From an uncultured bacterium (lineage in GTDB: Bacteria > Pseudomonadota > Alphaproteobacteria > Sphingomonadales > Sphingomonadaceae), in contig CALOGB020000221.1 of assembly GCA_942636505.2 (NCBI GenBank), forward strand, positions 62,001 through 126,000: a stretch of 64,000 nucleotides of DNA. The letters run 5' to 3'. The notes beneath the pieces are model-generated. The model was not told the origin of the DNA and searched no databases. It saw nothing but the letters and a program-made list of their open reading frames with translations. The position numbers were made by a program, and so were the translations under genes. Shown in pieces: positions 49,160-57,535 of this stretch (position 1 is the stretch's first letter; each line of letters opens with the position of its first letter).

Positions 49160-50191
49160 ATGACCGCGATACCCGAAAACCGATCCAGTAACTTACGTGT
49201 ACCCGACGTCATGAAGGCGATCGATCCGGAACAGCCCGGCGGTCCCGAAGTGCTGGTCCTCGTCGACCGTCCCGTGCCGCGGCCGGGGCAGGGCGAGGTG
49301 CTGATCAAGGTGGCGGCCGCCGGGGTCAACCGTCCCGAGGTCATGCAGCGCCAGGGCAAGTATCCGCCCCCGCCGGGTGCCCCCTCGATCCTTGGCATGG
49401 AAATCTCCGGCACGATCGTCGCGGTCGGCGAAGGCGTCGGTGACGAACAGGTCGGCCAGCTCGTCTGCGCGCTGATCTCGGGCGGCGCGTATGCGGAATA
49501 CGCGGTCGCGCCGTTCGGCCAGTGCCTGCCCGTCCCCGAGGCGCTGACGATGGTCGAGGCGGCGGCAATGCCGGAGACGCTCTTCACCGTCTGGACCAAC
49601 CTGTTCGAGCGCGCCTACGCGATGGAAGGCGACACCGTCCTCGTCCACGGCGGCACCAGCGGCATCGGCACGATGGCGATCGGGCTGTGCAACGTCTTCG
49701 GCATCGACATCATCGTCACCGCGGGCTCGAAAGCGAAGTGCGAGGCGGCGCTCAGCCTCGGCGCGACCCATGCGATCGACTACAAGTCGGAGGACTTCGT
49801 CGAGCGAGTCAAGCAGATCACCGGTGGCAAGGGCGTCGCGGCGGTGCTCGATATGGTCGGCGGCGACTACGTTCCGCGCAACCTGCAATGCTTGGCGGAA
49901 GACGGCCGGCATGTGTCGATCGCGGTCATGGGCGGCGCGACGGCGACCGTCCCCCTGTTCGAGATCATGCGCCGCCGCCTGACGCTGACCGGCTCGACGC
50001 TCCGTCCGCGTGATACGGCGTTCAAGTCGCTGGTCGCGGACGAGCTCGCCCGGACGGTGTGGCCGCACGTCGAGGCCGGCAAGCTGAAGCCAGTGATCGA
50101 CCGCACCTTCGCCTTCGCGGACGCACCGGCGGCACACACCCGGATGGAAGCGGGCGACCACGTCGGGAAGATCGTGCTGACGATGGAGTAA
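49160..50191 (+). CDS. NAD(P)H quinone oxidoreductase (MDR family, PIG3-like)
   Basis: 343 residues, a medium-chain dehydrogenase without the zinc ligands. GVNRPEVMQRQGKYPPPPGAPSILGMEISG is the PIG3-type N-terminal signature, and VHGGTSGIGTMAIGLCNVFG binds NADPH. It probably reduces quinones or enones. The predicted start has about 15 extra residues before the conserved VPDVMKAIDPEQPGGPEVL; an alternative ATG at 49211 is possible. Confidence 0.88.
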   Translation: MTAIPENRSSNLRVPDVMKAIDPEQPGGPEVLVLVDRPVPRPGQGEVLIKVAAAGVNRPEVMQRQGKYPPPPGAPSILGMEISGTIVAVGEGVGDEQVGQLVCALISGGAYAEYAVAPFGQCLPVPEALTMVEAAAMPETLFTVWTNLFERAYAMEGDTVLVHGGTSGIGTMAIGLCNVFGIDIIVTAGSKAKCEAALSLGATHAIDYKSEDFVERVKQITGGKGVAAVLDMVGGDYVPRNLQCLAEDGRHVSIAVMGGATATVPLFEIMRRRLTLTGSTLRPRDTAFKSLVADELARTVWPHVEAGKLKPVIDRTFAFADAPAAHTRMEAGDHVGKIVLTME

Positions 50192-50216
50192 GGGAAGGGG
50201 CAAACACTCACACTAC

Positions 50217-50322
50217 TCCACTCCGGCGAAGGCCGGGGCCCAGTTGGGGACGCTAAGCAAGGGAGCGACGCGCTTCGTTATTGCCACCTCTCCAACTGGG
50301 CCCCGGCCTCCGCCGTGGTGGG
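50217..50322. repeat. Paired REP-like palindrome, type A
   Basis: The left arm 50217-50249 (CTCCGGCGAAGGCCGGGGCC then CAGTTGGGG) and right arm 50291-50322 are imperfect. It fills the 317-base gap to the phosphoesterase gene together with the type B element below. Confidence 0.8.
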
Positions 50323-50350
50323 CCCTCGAAGTGCTACCTGACCCAAAACT

Positions 50351-50404
50351 CGTTCTCCCGCGAAGGCGGGAGCCCAGTCTGGATTCCCGCCTTCGCGGGA
50401 AAAC
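50351..50404. repeat. REP-like palindrome, type B
   Basis: CGTTCTCCCGCGAAGGCGGG plus inverted arm CCCGCCTTCGCGGGAAAAC. About 105 bases remain to the phosphoesterase ATG. Confidence 0.85.
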
Positions 50405-50508
50405 AATCTATCCTCGCCCATGACTTGGAACAGTCACCGGACTGCGACCACCGTGTAACAATACTCGCCTAATACTCGCGACAAGGATAGTTTTGCGGGG
50501 GCAGGCTC

Positions 50509-51393
50509 ATGAACGCCATTACGACGTTTTCGCCATCTAGCTTCGTTGGCGCCGACATCACCGATATCGCCGACTTCATCCACTCCCGGCCCGCCGTCCC
50601 CGAGCCGGTCGTCGAGCGCCGCCAGTATCGCACGATCTGGATCTCCGACGTCCATCTCGGCACGCGCGGATGCAACGCCGGGATGCTCAACGACTTCCTC
50701 GATCACGTCGACAGCGAGACGATGTACCTCGTCGGCGACATGATCGACGGCTGGCGGCTCAAGAAGAAATTCTACTGGCCCGCAGCGCACAACGACGTGA
50801 TCTGGCGCCTGCTCAAGCGCGCCAAGCGCGGCACCCGCGTCGTCTACATCCCCGGCAACCACGACGAGGTGTTCCGGCAATATTCCGGTCTCGACCTGGG
50901 AGGCATCTCGATCCGCCGCAACGCGATCCACGAGACGGCGGACGGTCGCCGCCTGTTGGTCCTCCACGGCGACGAGTTCGACGCCATCACGCTCGCGCAT
51001 CGCTGGGTCGCGCATATCGGCGACGCCGCCTACACGATGCTGATGGGCCTCAACCGCTGGGTCAACGGCGCGCGGCGGCGGATGGGCATGCCCTATTGGT
51101 CGCTGTCGAAGCACGCCAAGGCCAAGGTCAAGAACGCAGTCGCCTTCATCTCGCACTTTGAGGAAGTCGTCGCGCACGCGGCCGGGGTCCGCGGCGTCGA
51201 AGGCGTCGTCTGCGGCCACATCCACACCGCCGAAATGCGCGAGATCGCCGGGATCGCCTATTACAACGACGGCGACTGGGTCGAAGGCTGCACCGCGCTG
51301 GTCGAGCATTTCGACGGCCGCATGGAACTCCTCCACTGGGGCGACGAGATCGCCGCCCGCGAACGCGACAAGGTCATAAGCCTAGCCGCCTGA
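50509..51393 (+). CDS. LpxH-like metallophosphoesterase
   Basis: 294 residues of the calcineurin-like superfamily. All metal motifs are present: ISDVHLGT (Asp, His), LVGDMIDGW, IPGNHDEV, LHGDEFD and CGHIHTAE. It resembles UDP-2,3-diacylglucosamine pyrophosphatase, the lipid A step, but is a longer paralogue found beside glycosyltransferases, so the substrate is uncertain. ATG 50509 follows GGGGGCAGG. A type E repeat separates it from the glycosyltransferase. Confidence 0.87.
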   Translation: MNAITTFSPSSFVGADITDIADFIHSRPAVPEPVVERRQYRTIWISDVHLGTRGCNAGMLNDFLDHVDSETMYLVGDMIDGWRLKKKFYWPAAHNDVIWRLLKRAKRGTRVVYIPGNHDEVFRQYSGLDLGGISIRRNAIHETADGRRLLVLHGDEFDAITLAHRWVAHIGDAAYTMLMGLNRWVNGARRRMGMPYWSLSKHAKAKVKNAVAFISHFEEVVAHAAGVRGVEGVVCGHIHTAEMREIAGIAYYNDGDWVEGCTALVEHFDGRMELLHWGDEIAARERDKVISLAA

Positions 51394-51396
51394 CTT

Positions 51397-51538
51397 AACC
51401 CTCTCCCCGATGGGGAGAGGGCAAGCCGCGTCACCGGCGCGGGTGAGGGCAAGTCCACAACGCGAGTAAAAGCGTGCCCTCACCCTCCCACCCGGCTGCG
51501 CCGGCCGGGCCCCTCCCTCTCCCCATGGGAGAGGGCAA
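51397..51538. repeat. Paired palindromic repeat, type E
   Basis: CCCTCTCCCCGATGGGGAGA opens, GGGTGAGGGC and GCCCTCACCC form an inner stem, and GGCCGGGCCCCTCCCTCTCC closes it. The other copy lies at 14793-14930. Confidence 0.75.
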
Positions 51539-51553
51539 AACGGAGAAGACACG

Positions 51554-52588
51554 ATGCGTATCGCGATCGTCACGGACGCCTGGAGCCCGCAAGTCAACGG
51601 CGTCGTCCGCACCCTTCAGGCTGTCCGCCAGGAACTCGAATCGATCGGCCACCAGGTCCTGGTCGTCTCCCCCGAACGCTTCGCCTCGATGCCATGCCCG
51701 ACCTATCCCGAGATCCGACTCGCCTTCGCGCGCTCAGGCGCCGTCGGCCGCATGCTCGCCGCGTTCGGTGCCGACGCGATCCACCTCGCCACCGAAGGGC
51801 CGGTCTGCCTCGCCGCCCGCAACTGGTGTCTGGCCCGCGCGCTCCCGTTCACCAGCGCGTATCACACCCAGTTTCCCGACTATATCGCGGCCCGTACCGG
51901 CGCGAACCCGGACTGGATCTGGCGCTACATCCGCTGGTTTCACCGTCCCGCGCAGTCGATCCTCGTCTCGACACCATCGGTCGCCAAGACTCTCGCCGAT
52001 CACGGCCTGCATCAGGTCCGCGAATGGGGCAGGGGCGTCGACTTCGCCCAGTTCGGTCTGGATGGCGCACGAGATCCCGAACTGACCGCGCTGCCGGGCC
52101 CCATCCTGCTCTATGTCGGCCGGGTTGCCGTCGAGAAGAACATCGAGGCGTTTTTGTCCTCCAGCCACCCCGGCACCAAAGTCGTCGTCGGCGATGGTCC
52201 CGCGCGCGCCACGCTCGCTCGTCGCTTTCCGCAGGCCATTTTCCTCGGGCATCGTTCCGGTCTCGATCTCGCCGCCGCGTACCGCACTGCCGATGCGCTC
52301 GTCTTCCCGAGCCGCACCGACACATTCGGCCTCGTCATGATCGAAGCGCTCGCTTGCGGCACGCCCGTCGCGGCGTACCCGGTAACCGGCCCGATCGACG
52401 TCCTCGACGACCGCGTCGGCGCGATGCACGAGGACCTCGACACCGCGATCGCCACCGCGCTGACCCGCGACAGCGTCACATGCGCCGCCTATGCCGCGCG
52501 CTACAGCTGGCCCGCCAGCGCGCGGCAGTTCCTCCACGCGCTCGTCCCGCTCGACCGCCCCCTGGATCGTCCGCTCCTGGCGGCATGA
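51554..52588 (+). CDS. GT4-type glycosyltransferase
   Basis: 344 residues, GT-B fold. The N-terminal MRIAIVTDAWSPQVNGVVRTL is the acceptor-side Rossmann motif of MgtA/SqdX-like mannosyltransferases. GRVAVEKNIEAF binds the donor and EALACGTPVAAY carries the E-x7-E catalytic element. It probably glycosylates a lipid. Its partner, the LpxH-like phosphoesterase, is directly upstream, which suggests one lipid-modifying pathway. A terminator follows 61 bases after the stop. Confidence 0.85.
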   Translation: MRIAIVTDAWSPQVNGVVRTLQAVRQELESIGHQVLVVSPERFASMPCPTYPEIRLAFARSGAVGRMLAAFGADAIHLATEGPVCLAARNWCLARALPFTSAYHTQFPDYIAARTGANPDWIWRYIRWFHRPAQSILVSTPSVAKTLADHGLHQVREWGRGVDFAQFGLDGARDPELTALPGPILLYVGRVAVEKNIEAFLSSSHPGTKVVVGDGPARATLARRFPQAIFLGHRSGLDLAAAYRTADALVFPSRTDTFGLVMIEALACGTPVAAYPVTGPIDVLDDRVGAMHEDLDTAIATALTRDSVTCAAYAARYSWPASARQFLHALVPLDRPLDRPLLAA

Positions 52589-52648
52589 TACGCGTTACGC
52601 TTGTTCGCTTGCTTGATAGCGCCGCGCGCACTAAGTCTCTCTCATGTC

Positions 52649-52682
52649 AGGCCGCTCCGAAAGGGGCGGCCCTTTCTATTTT
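52649..52682 (+). terminator. Intrinsic terminator hairpin directly in front of trcR
   Basis: A 9-base stem GGCCGCTCC/GGGGCGGCC (one G-T pair) with a GAAA loop and a T-rich tail CTTTCTATTTTTAC. It begins 61 bases after the glycosyltransferase stop and ends 16 bases before the trcR GTG. Confidence 0.8.
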
Positions 52683-52697
52683 TACGGAGTTTCCGCC

Positions 52698-53375
52698 GTG
52701 GCCCAGCCGCTCATGCCCCACGCGACCGCCGCCTGGATGGTCGACAATACCGCGCTCAGCTTCGAGCAGATCGCGGACTTCTGCGGCCTGCACATCCTCG
52801 AGATCCAGGCGATCGCCGACGACACCACCTCGACCAAGCTCACCGGTCGCGATCCCGTCCGCGCACACGAAGTGACGCAGGAAGAGATCGACAAGGGTGC
52901 CGCCGATCCCGATTACCAGCTCAAGATGATCAAGGGCCCCGAGCAGGTCCGCCGCACCAAGGGGCCGCGTTACACGCCGGTCTCGAAGCGCCAGGACAAG
53001 CCCGACGGCATCTCGTGGATCATCCGCAACCACCCGGAGATCACCGACGGCGCGATCTCGCTTCTGATCGGCACGACGCGCACGACGATCGCCGCGATCC
53101 GCGACCGAAGCCACTGGAACATCGCCAACATCACCCCGAAGGACCCGGTCACGCTCGGCCTGACCTCGCAGCGCGAACTCGACGCGGCAGTAGCGAAGGC
53201 AGCCAAGGCAGCCGGCATGGAAGCCCCGACCGACACCCGCCTCGAAGGCGACCGCGAAGTGCTCCTCCAGCAGCTCCGCGCCGAGCGCACCCAGGCGGCC
53301 GCGGACGCCCAGTTCGTCGCAGACGGCGGCGTCCTCCCCGTCAAGCCGCTCTTCGACGACCCCTTCAAGCGCTGA
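52698..53375 (+). CDS. trcR: TrcR/DUF1013 family transcriptional regulator
   Basis: 225 residues, called the cell-cycle transcriptional regulator TrcR family. MPHATAAWMVDNTALSFEQIADFCGLHILEIQAIAD is the N-terminal HTH-like signature, and SWIIRNHPEITDGAISLLIGTTRTTIAAIRDR is the second. I chose GTG 52698 because GGAG lies 8 bases upstream and the family begins with AQPLMPHATAAW. The in-frame ATG 52644 would translate the terminator hairpin. It is flanked by two GAAA-loop terminators, so its own promoter must lie upstream of the first one. Confidence 0.87.
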   Translation: MAQPLMPHATAAWMVDNTALSFEQIADFCGLHILEIQAIADDTTSTKLTGRDPVRAHEVTQEEIDKGAADPDYQLKMIKGPEQVRRTKGPRYTPVSKRQDKPDGISWIIRNHPEITDGAISLLIGTTRTTIAAIRDRSHWNIANITPKDPVTLGLTSQRELDAAVAKAAKAAGMEAPTDTRLEGDREVLLQQLRAERTQAAADAQFVADGGVLPVKPLFDDPFKR

Positions 53376-53414
53376 CCGTCTTTCCCGGTATTGTCGGTGG
53401 AAAAAGATAAAGAG

Positions 53415-53443
53415 GGGCGGCGCCGAAAGGTGCCGCCCTTTTT
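53415..53443 (+). terminator. Rho-independent terminator of trcR
   Basis: A 10-base stem GGGCGGCGCC/GGTGCCGCCC with GAAA loop and five T, 39 bases after the stop. Confidence 0.88.
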
Positions 53444-53470
53444 CGTGTGGAACGCGGGGCCATCCCGTCG

Positions 53471-53577
53471 CACCTCCCCGGCGAAGGCCGGGGCCCAGTT
53501 GGGGGACGGTCATGGCGATGACGGCGCACCGTTACTTCAACCTTTCCAACTGGACCCCGGCCTTCGCCGGGGAGGTG
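53471..53577. repeat. Paired REP-like palindrome, type A
   Basis: The left arm 53471-53504 contains CCCCGGCGAAGGCCGGGG, and the right arm 53545-53577 is inverted with CCCCGGCCTTCGCCGGGG. It fills the trcR to metallo-hydrolase gap. Confidence 0.85.
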
Positions 53578-53678
53578 GCATAAGGCATATCAGTTACCGA
53601 CCCGACTGCGGGTTCTGGCTGACAGCTGACGAGCCAATGCCGCTGGCCTACAAACCGACCAGTTGCTAACCGCAACGG

Positions 53679-54743
53679 ATGGCAACCGCACCCGACACCG
53701 ATTTTGCGCCCACCAGCCACAAAGGGCTGACCTACCCGTTTGGTGGCGCAGAACCTGAAGTAGGCGAAACGATACAGGTCGCCCCCGGCATAGACTGGGT
53801 CCGCCTCCACATCCCCGGCCCCTTGCGCCACGTAAACTGCTGGCTCCTCACCGACACCGACGGCGAAGCGCTGGTCGACACCGGCATGAACACCGCGGCC
53901 GCGCGCGATGCATGGAAAGCCATCTTCAAAGGCTCCAAAGCCGGCACCCGCATCACGAAAATGATCGGCACGCACTTCCACCCCGACCATATCGGCCTGG
54001 CAGGCTGGATGTGCGATCACTACGCCGCCCCACTGATCATGACCCGAGCCGAGTGGCTGACCGCCCGCATGCTCGCCGCCGACGCCCGCGACTCGGTCCC
54101 GCGCGAAATGCTCGCCTTCTGGCGCGGCGCAGGCTGGGGCCCAGAACAGATCGAGCACGCCACCGCCAAGGGCTGGGCCGGCTTTCGGAAAATTATCACC
54201 CCGCTCCCGCTCAGCTACACCCGCATCGAAGACGGCGACACGCTCACCATCGGCACCCGCGACTGGCGCGTCGTCACCGGCTCCGGCCACTCCCCCGAAC
54301 ACGCGTGCCTGTACGACGAAGCCGGCGGCATCCTGATCGCCGGCGATCAGGTCCTCCCCCGCATTAGCCCCAACGTCTCGCTAGGCGTCACCGAACCGGG
54401 CGCCGACCCCTTGGGCGAATGGTTCGCCTCGATCGCCAAGCTAAAGACGCTGCCCGCTGACCTGCTCGTCCTTCCAGGCCACGGCGACCCGTTCACCGGC
54501 CTCCACACCCGCCTCGACGCGATGGACCGCGAGCATCGCGAACGGCTCGACGAACTGGCCGTCTTCCTCGCCGAGCCCCGCCGCGCCGTCGACTGTTTCG
54601 GCCGCCTGTTCCGCCGCGCGATCGGCCCAGACGTGCTCGGCATGGCGACCGGCGAAGCCCTCGCGCATCTCCGCCGCCTCGAAGTCGAAGGCCGCGCCAC
54701 CCGCGACACGCAAGATGGCGTATGGTGGTGGCGCGCGGCCTGA
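53679..54743 (+). CDS. MBL-fold metallo-hydrolase
   Basis: 354 residues of the metallo-beta-lactamase fold. THFHPDHIG is the HxHxDH zinc motif. GSGHSPEHACLY and GDQVLPRI give the other ligands. LPGHGDPFTG is the final His. A C-terminal winged-helix-like tail (HLRRLEVEGRATRD) is present, as in glyoxalase II-like MBL proteins of proteobacteria. Substrate unknown. The dienelactone-hydrolase gene follows after 33 bases on the same strand. Confidence 0.87.
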   Translation: MATAPDTDFAPTSHKGLTYPFGGAEPEVGETIQVAPGIDWVRLHIPGPLRHVNCWLLTDTDGEALVDTGMNTAAARDAWKAIFKGSKAGTRITKMIGTHFHPDHIGLAGWMCDHYAAPLIMTRAEWLTARMLAADARDSVPREMLAFWRGAGWGPEQIEHATAKGWAGFRKIITPLPLSYTRIEDGDTLTIGTRDWRVVTGSGHSPEHACLYDEAGGILIAGDQVLPRISPNVSLGVTEPGADPLGEWFASIAKLKTLPADLLVLPGHGDPFTGLHTRLDAMDREHRERLDELAVFLAEPRRAVDCFGRLFRRAIGPDVLGMATGEALAHLRRLEVEGRATRDTQDGVWWWRAA

Positions 54744-54776
54744 GTTAGCATGCGGCCAAATTCAAGAGGATAGGCC

Positions 54777-55646
54777 ATGTGCGACGAGCATACCGCAGAC
54801 GATAACGAAGCCTATCTGGCCGGAGTCTCGCGCCGCCAGTTCGGCATGATGACCGGCGCGATGGGGCTGACGATGTTGTTGCCCGCGCCGGCGAACGCCG
54901 CCGTCATCAAGGGCCGCGACGTCTCGATCGCAACGCCCGACGGCAAGGCCGACGCCTATTTCGTCGCGCCCGCGACCGGTAAGCACCCTGGCGTGCTGGT
55001 CTGGCCCGACATCATGGGCCTGCGCGCCGCCTTCCGCCAGATGGCCGACCGGCTCGCGCAATCGGGCTATGCGGTGCTCGTCGTCAACCAGTTCTACCGC
55101 TCGACCAAGGCGCCGTTCCTGAAGCCCGGCGAATCCTACGACCAACCCGAAGTCAAAAGCCGCATCGCCCCATTCCGCGAAGCGCTCACATCCGAAGGCA
55201 CGGTCCGCGATGCGAAAGCCTTCACCGCCTTCCTCGACGCGCAACCGCAGGTCGACCGCAAGCGTGGCATGGCCACCACCGGCTATTGCATGGGCGGCCC
55301 GATGGTTATGCGCACCGCTGCAGCCGTAGCGAACCGCATCCGCGCAGGCGCGACGTTCCACGGCGGCGGCTTCGTCACCGACAAGCCCGACAGCCCGCAC
55401 CTCCTGATTCCGCAGATGAAGGCGCAATACCTCATCGCGATCGCCGCCAACGATGACGCGCGGTCGCCGACCGAGAAGGACACGCTCCGCACCGCGTTTG
55501 CCGCCGCGAAACTCCCAGCCGAGATCGAGGTGTACGCTGGCACCATGCACGGCTGGTGCCCGCCCGACTCGAAGGTCTACAATCCGGTCCAGGCGGACAA
55601 GGCCTGGGTCCGCATGCTCGCGCTGTTCGACAAGGCGCTGGTATAA
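54777..55646 (+). CDS. Exported dienelactone hydrolase family protein
   Basis: 289 residues. SRRQFGMMTGAMGLTMLLPAPANA is a twin-arginine-like signal (SRRxF). The alpha/beta hydrolase triad is visible: Cys in GYCMGG as nucleophile, Asp in NDDARSPTE and His in TMHGWCPP. It should hydrolyse a lactone or ester, perhaps in the periplasm after Tat export. The distance to the MBL gene suggests one transcript. Confidence 0.87.
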   Translation: MCDEHTADDNEAYLAGVSRRQFGMMTGAMGLTMLLPAPANAAVIKGRDVSIATPDGKADAYFVAPATGKHPGVLVWPDIMGLRAAFRQMADRLAQSGYAVLVVNQFYRSTKAPFLKPGESYDQPEVKSRIAPFREALTSEGTVRDAKAFTAFLDAQPQVDRKRGMATTGYCMGGPMVMRTAAAVANRIRAGATFHGGGFVTDKPDSPHLLIPQMKAQYLIAIAANDDARSPTEKDTLRTAFAAAKLPAEIEVYAGTMHGWCPPDSKVYNPVQADKAWVRMLALFDKALV

Positions 55647-55683
55647 GGGCGCGGGGGCTTAATTGTACGCCCCGCCTTCTCCT

Positions 55684-55738
55684 TGTTCTTCCGCGAAGGC
55701 GGGAGCCCAGTCTGGATCCCCGCCTTCGCGCGGAAACA
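55684..55738. repeat. REP-like palindrome, type B
   Basis: GTTCTTCCGCGAAGGCGGGA plus GCCCAGTCTGGATC, with an imperfect closing arm. Confidence 0.8.
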
Positions 55739-55809
55739 TTCTGCACGCCCTTGACCGCACCCGTGCTCCATGAGACCATCGTTCACGATCCGTTCTCAAG
55801 GAGAGTCGC

Positions 55810-56424
55810 GTGGCCCTGACCCTATACACCAACCCGATGTCGCGCGGTCGCATCGCGCGCTGGATGCTCGAAGAGGTCGGCGCCGAGTACGAGACGGTCG
55901 TCCTCGACTACGACAAATCGATGAAGGCCGAGGCGTATCGCGCGATCAACCCGATGGCCAAGGTCCCCGCGCTGGTCCACAACGGCAAGACCATCACAGA
56001 ATGCGCCGCAATCTGCGCCTATCTTGCCGAGGCGTTCCCCGACGCGGGCCTGACGCCAAACGCAGATGAACGCGCCGACTATTATCGCTCGCTCTTCTAC
56101 GCAGCCGGCCCCGTCGAAGCAGCCGTCGGTAACCGCGCACTCGGTGTAGTGCCGGACGCCGCGCAACAGCGGATGATCGGCTATGGCAGTCTCGACCGCG
56201 TCATCGACGTGCTCGAACAGGCAGTTGCCGCGCACCAATACATCGCTGGCGACCGCGTTACCGCCGCCGACGTCTATGTCGGATCGCAAGTGATCTGGGG
56301 CATGCAGTTCGGCTGGCTGCCCAAGCGACCGACGTTCACCGACTATGCTGCCCGTCTGATGGAACGTCCGGCGTACAAGCGGGCTGGGGATCTGGACGAC
56401 GCCCTGATCGCAGCCGCAGCCTGA
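55810..56424 (+). CDS. Glutathione S-transferase
   Basis: 204 residues from GTG 55810, with AAGGAGAG ahead of it. The thioredoxin-like N-terminal domain shows TNPMSRGRIARWMLEE, where Ser11 probably contacts glutathione, and NPMAKVPALV with the cis-Pro. The C-terminal helical domain follows from residue 85 (DYYRSLFYAAGP). It conjugates glutathione to electrophiles; the substrate cannot be told. It stands alone between repeats. Confidence 0.9.
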   Translation: MALTLYTNPMSRGRIARWMLEEVGAEYETVVLDYDKSMKAEAYRAINPMAKVPALVHNGKTITECAAICAYLAEAFPDAGLTPNADERADYYRSLFYAAGPVEAAVGNRALGVVPDAAQQRMIGYGSLDRVIDVLEQAVAAHQYIAGDRVTAADVYVGSQVIWGMQFGWLPKRPTFTDYAARLMERPAYKRAGDLDDALIAAAA

Positions 56425-56458
56425 GGTCGGCCGACGGCGCGCGACCAGCCACCGAACC

Positions 56459-56540
56459 CGTCATCCTGACGAAAGTCAGGATCCAGAGCCACAGGCGCTA
56501 ACTTTTGGTATCCTGGGTCCTGACTTTCGTCAGGATGACG
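56459..56540. repeat. Paired palindrome, type D, copy 2
   Basis: CGTCATCCTGACGAAAGTCA with inverted TGACTTTCGTCAGGATGACG. The pattern and spacing are as in copy 1 at 31056. Confidence 0.85.
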
Positions 56541-56544
56541 CTGC

Positions 56545-56685
56545 TATTGGTCCGCACGGGGCGTGTTGCAATTGGATCCGTGGCAGAACTGATTGCGTAT
56601 TGCGAGTTCGAACGTTGCAAACTCGTTCCGCCACCCGGGATTGGCCCGGCCATGATCCGACAGGCCCTGTACTTGCGGACCAATA
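56545..56685. repeat. 141-base unit with perfect 12-base terminal inverted repeats
   Basis: TATTGGTCCGCA (56545-56556) and TGCGGACCAATA (56674-56685) enclose 117 bases that contain CGAGTT/AACTCG and repeated TTGCAA-like words. There is no ORF with a family match. It lies between a type D and a type B element in the gene-free stretch 56425-57007. Confidence 0.5.
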
Positions 56686-56703
56686 ACATCGCTACCGCTC
56701 CCT

Positions 56704-56757
56704 TGTTCTCCCGCGAAGGCGGGAGCCCAGACTGGGTCCCCGCCTTCGCGGGGAAAC
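56704..56757. repeat. REP-like palindrome, type B
   Basis: GTTCTCCCGCGAAGGCGGGA plus inverted arm. The remaining 250 bases up to the thioredoxin-like gene show no ORF or motif I can support. Confidence 0.85.
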
Positions 56758-57007
56758 ACGCTTGCAACGCGGACCGCGTGACCGCCGCAGTGGCCAGAAG
56801 GCTACCGGCCAGCTAATACCGTCTATCGACCCCGGTTCTGCCAAGCAGGAACCACTCCCTCACGACGTGGCACCGATCGTCGATCGTCGATCGAAACGCA
56901 ATCGAGCCGGCCTCGGCGAGGCAACGCCAACCACGACCCAGATCAGCCAAGGATCTCGGCGTCAGTCGCCAGGCGTCAATCAGCGCACGCCGACTCTCAA
57001 ATTCCGA

Positions 57008-57535
57008 TCAGGCCGCCCATTTCGCCAGCCAGTCGGCCAAGGCCTGCGGGCCCATCGACCGGGCATCCGCCAGTTCGGTCTCATGCCCTGCATTCAACAG
57101 CCTGTTGGTCCGCGGATCGACGATCAGAACCGCCGGCACGCCCTTCAGGCGGCCCTTGATCCCGTAGCCCGCCGCGATCTGACCGTTCTTGTCGAAGCGG
57201 CCGATGTCGACCGTCACCACCACGAACTTGCTGTCGACGAAGCGTTTCATCTCGGGCAGGTCGATCGTCCCTGCCAACAGGCGGCAATCAAGGCACCAGT
57301 TGCCGCCGAGATCGATCAACAACCGCTTGTGCGTCTTCAGCGCGCGTGCGCGGGCGGCCGCGACCTGTGCGTTGGCGTTCGCCGACTCATTATACGGCAG
57401 CGGCAAGGGCTGGGGCAGCTTGTCGAAGCTCGCGGTGTTGACGTGCGGCGCTGCCACCTTCGCGCGGGGCGCTGCCGGCGCGGCTACCGCAGTGGCGAGC
57501 AAGGCAAGCGCGGCGAGACGGCGCATCGACATCAT
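57008..57535 (-). CDS. Exported thioredoxin-like protein
   Basis: 175 residues with a signal peptide (RRLAALALLATAVAAPAAPRA). The redox motif is WCLDC in GGNWCLDCRLLAG, a non-classical CxxC, and the cis-Pro region is KGVPAVLIVD. It probably acts on periplasmic disulfides or as a DUF255/thioredoxin_7-type protein. Its start overlaps the DEAD-box stop by 4 bases, an unusual coupling of an exported thioredoxin with an RNA helicase. Confidence 0.83.
   Translation of the reverse strand: MMSMRRLAALALLATAVAAPAAPRAKVAAPHVNTASFDKLPQPLPLPYNESANANAQVAAARARALKTHKRLLIDLGGNWCLDCRLLAGTIDLPEMKRFVDSKFVVVTVDIGRFDKNGQIAAGYGIKGRLKGVPAVLIVDPRTNRLLNAGHETELADARSMGPQALADWLAKWAA

Noticed and set aside
56580..56640. 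Possible tRNA near GAGTTCGAACG
   Set aside because: The TTCGAAC word resembles a T loop, but no acceptor stem or matching T arm can be formed.
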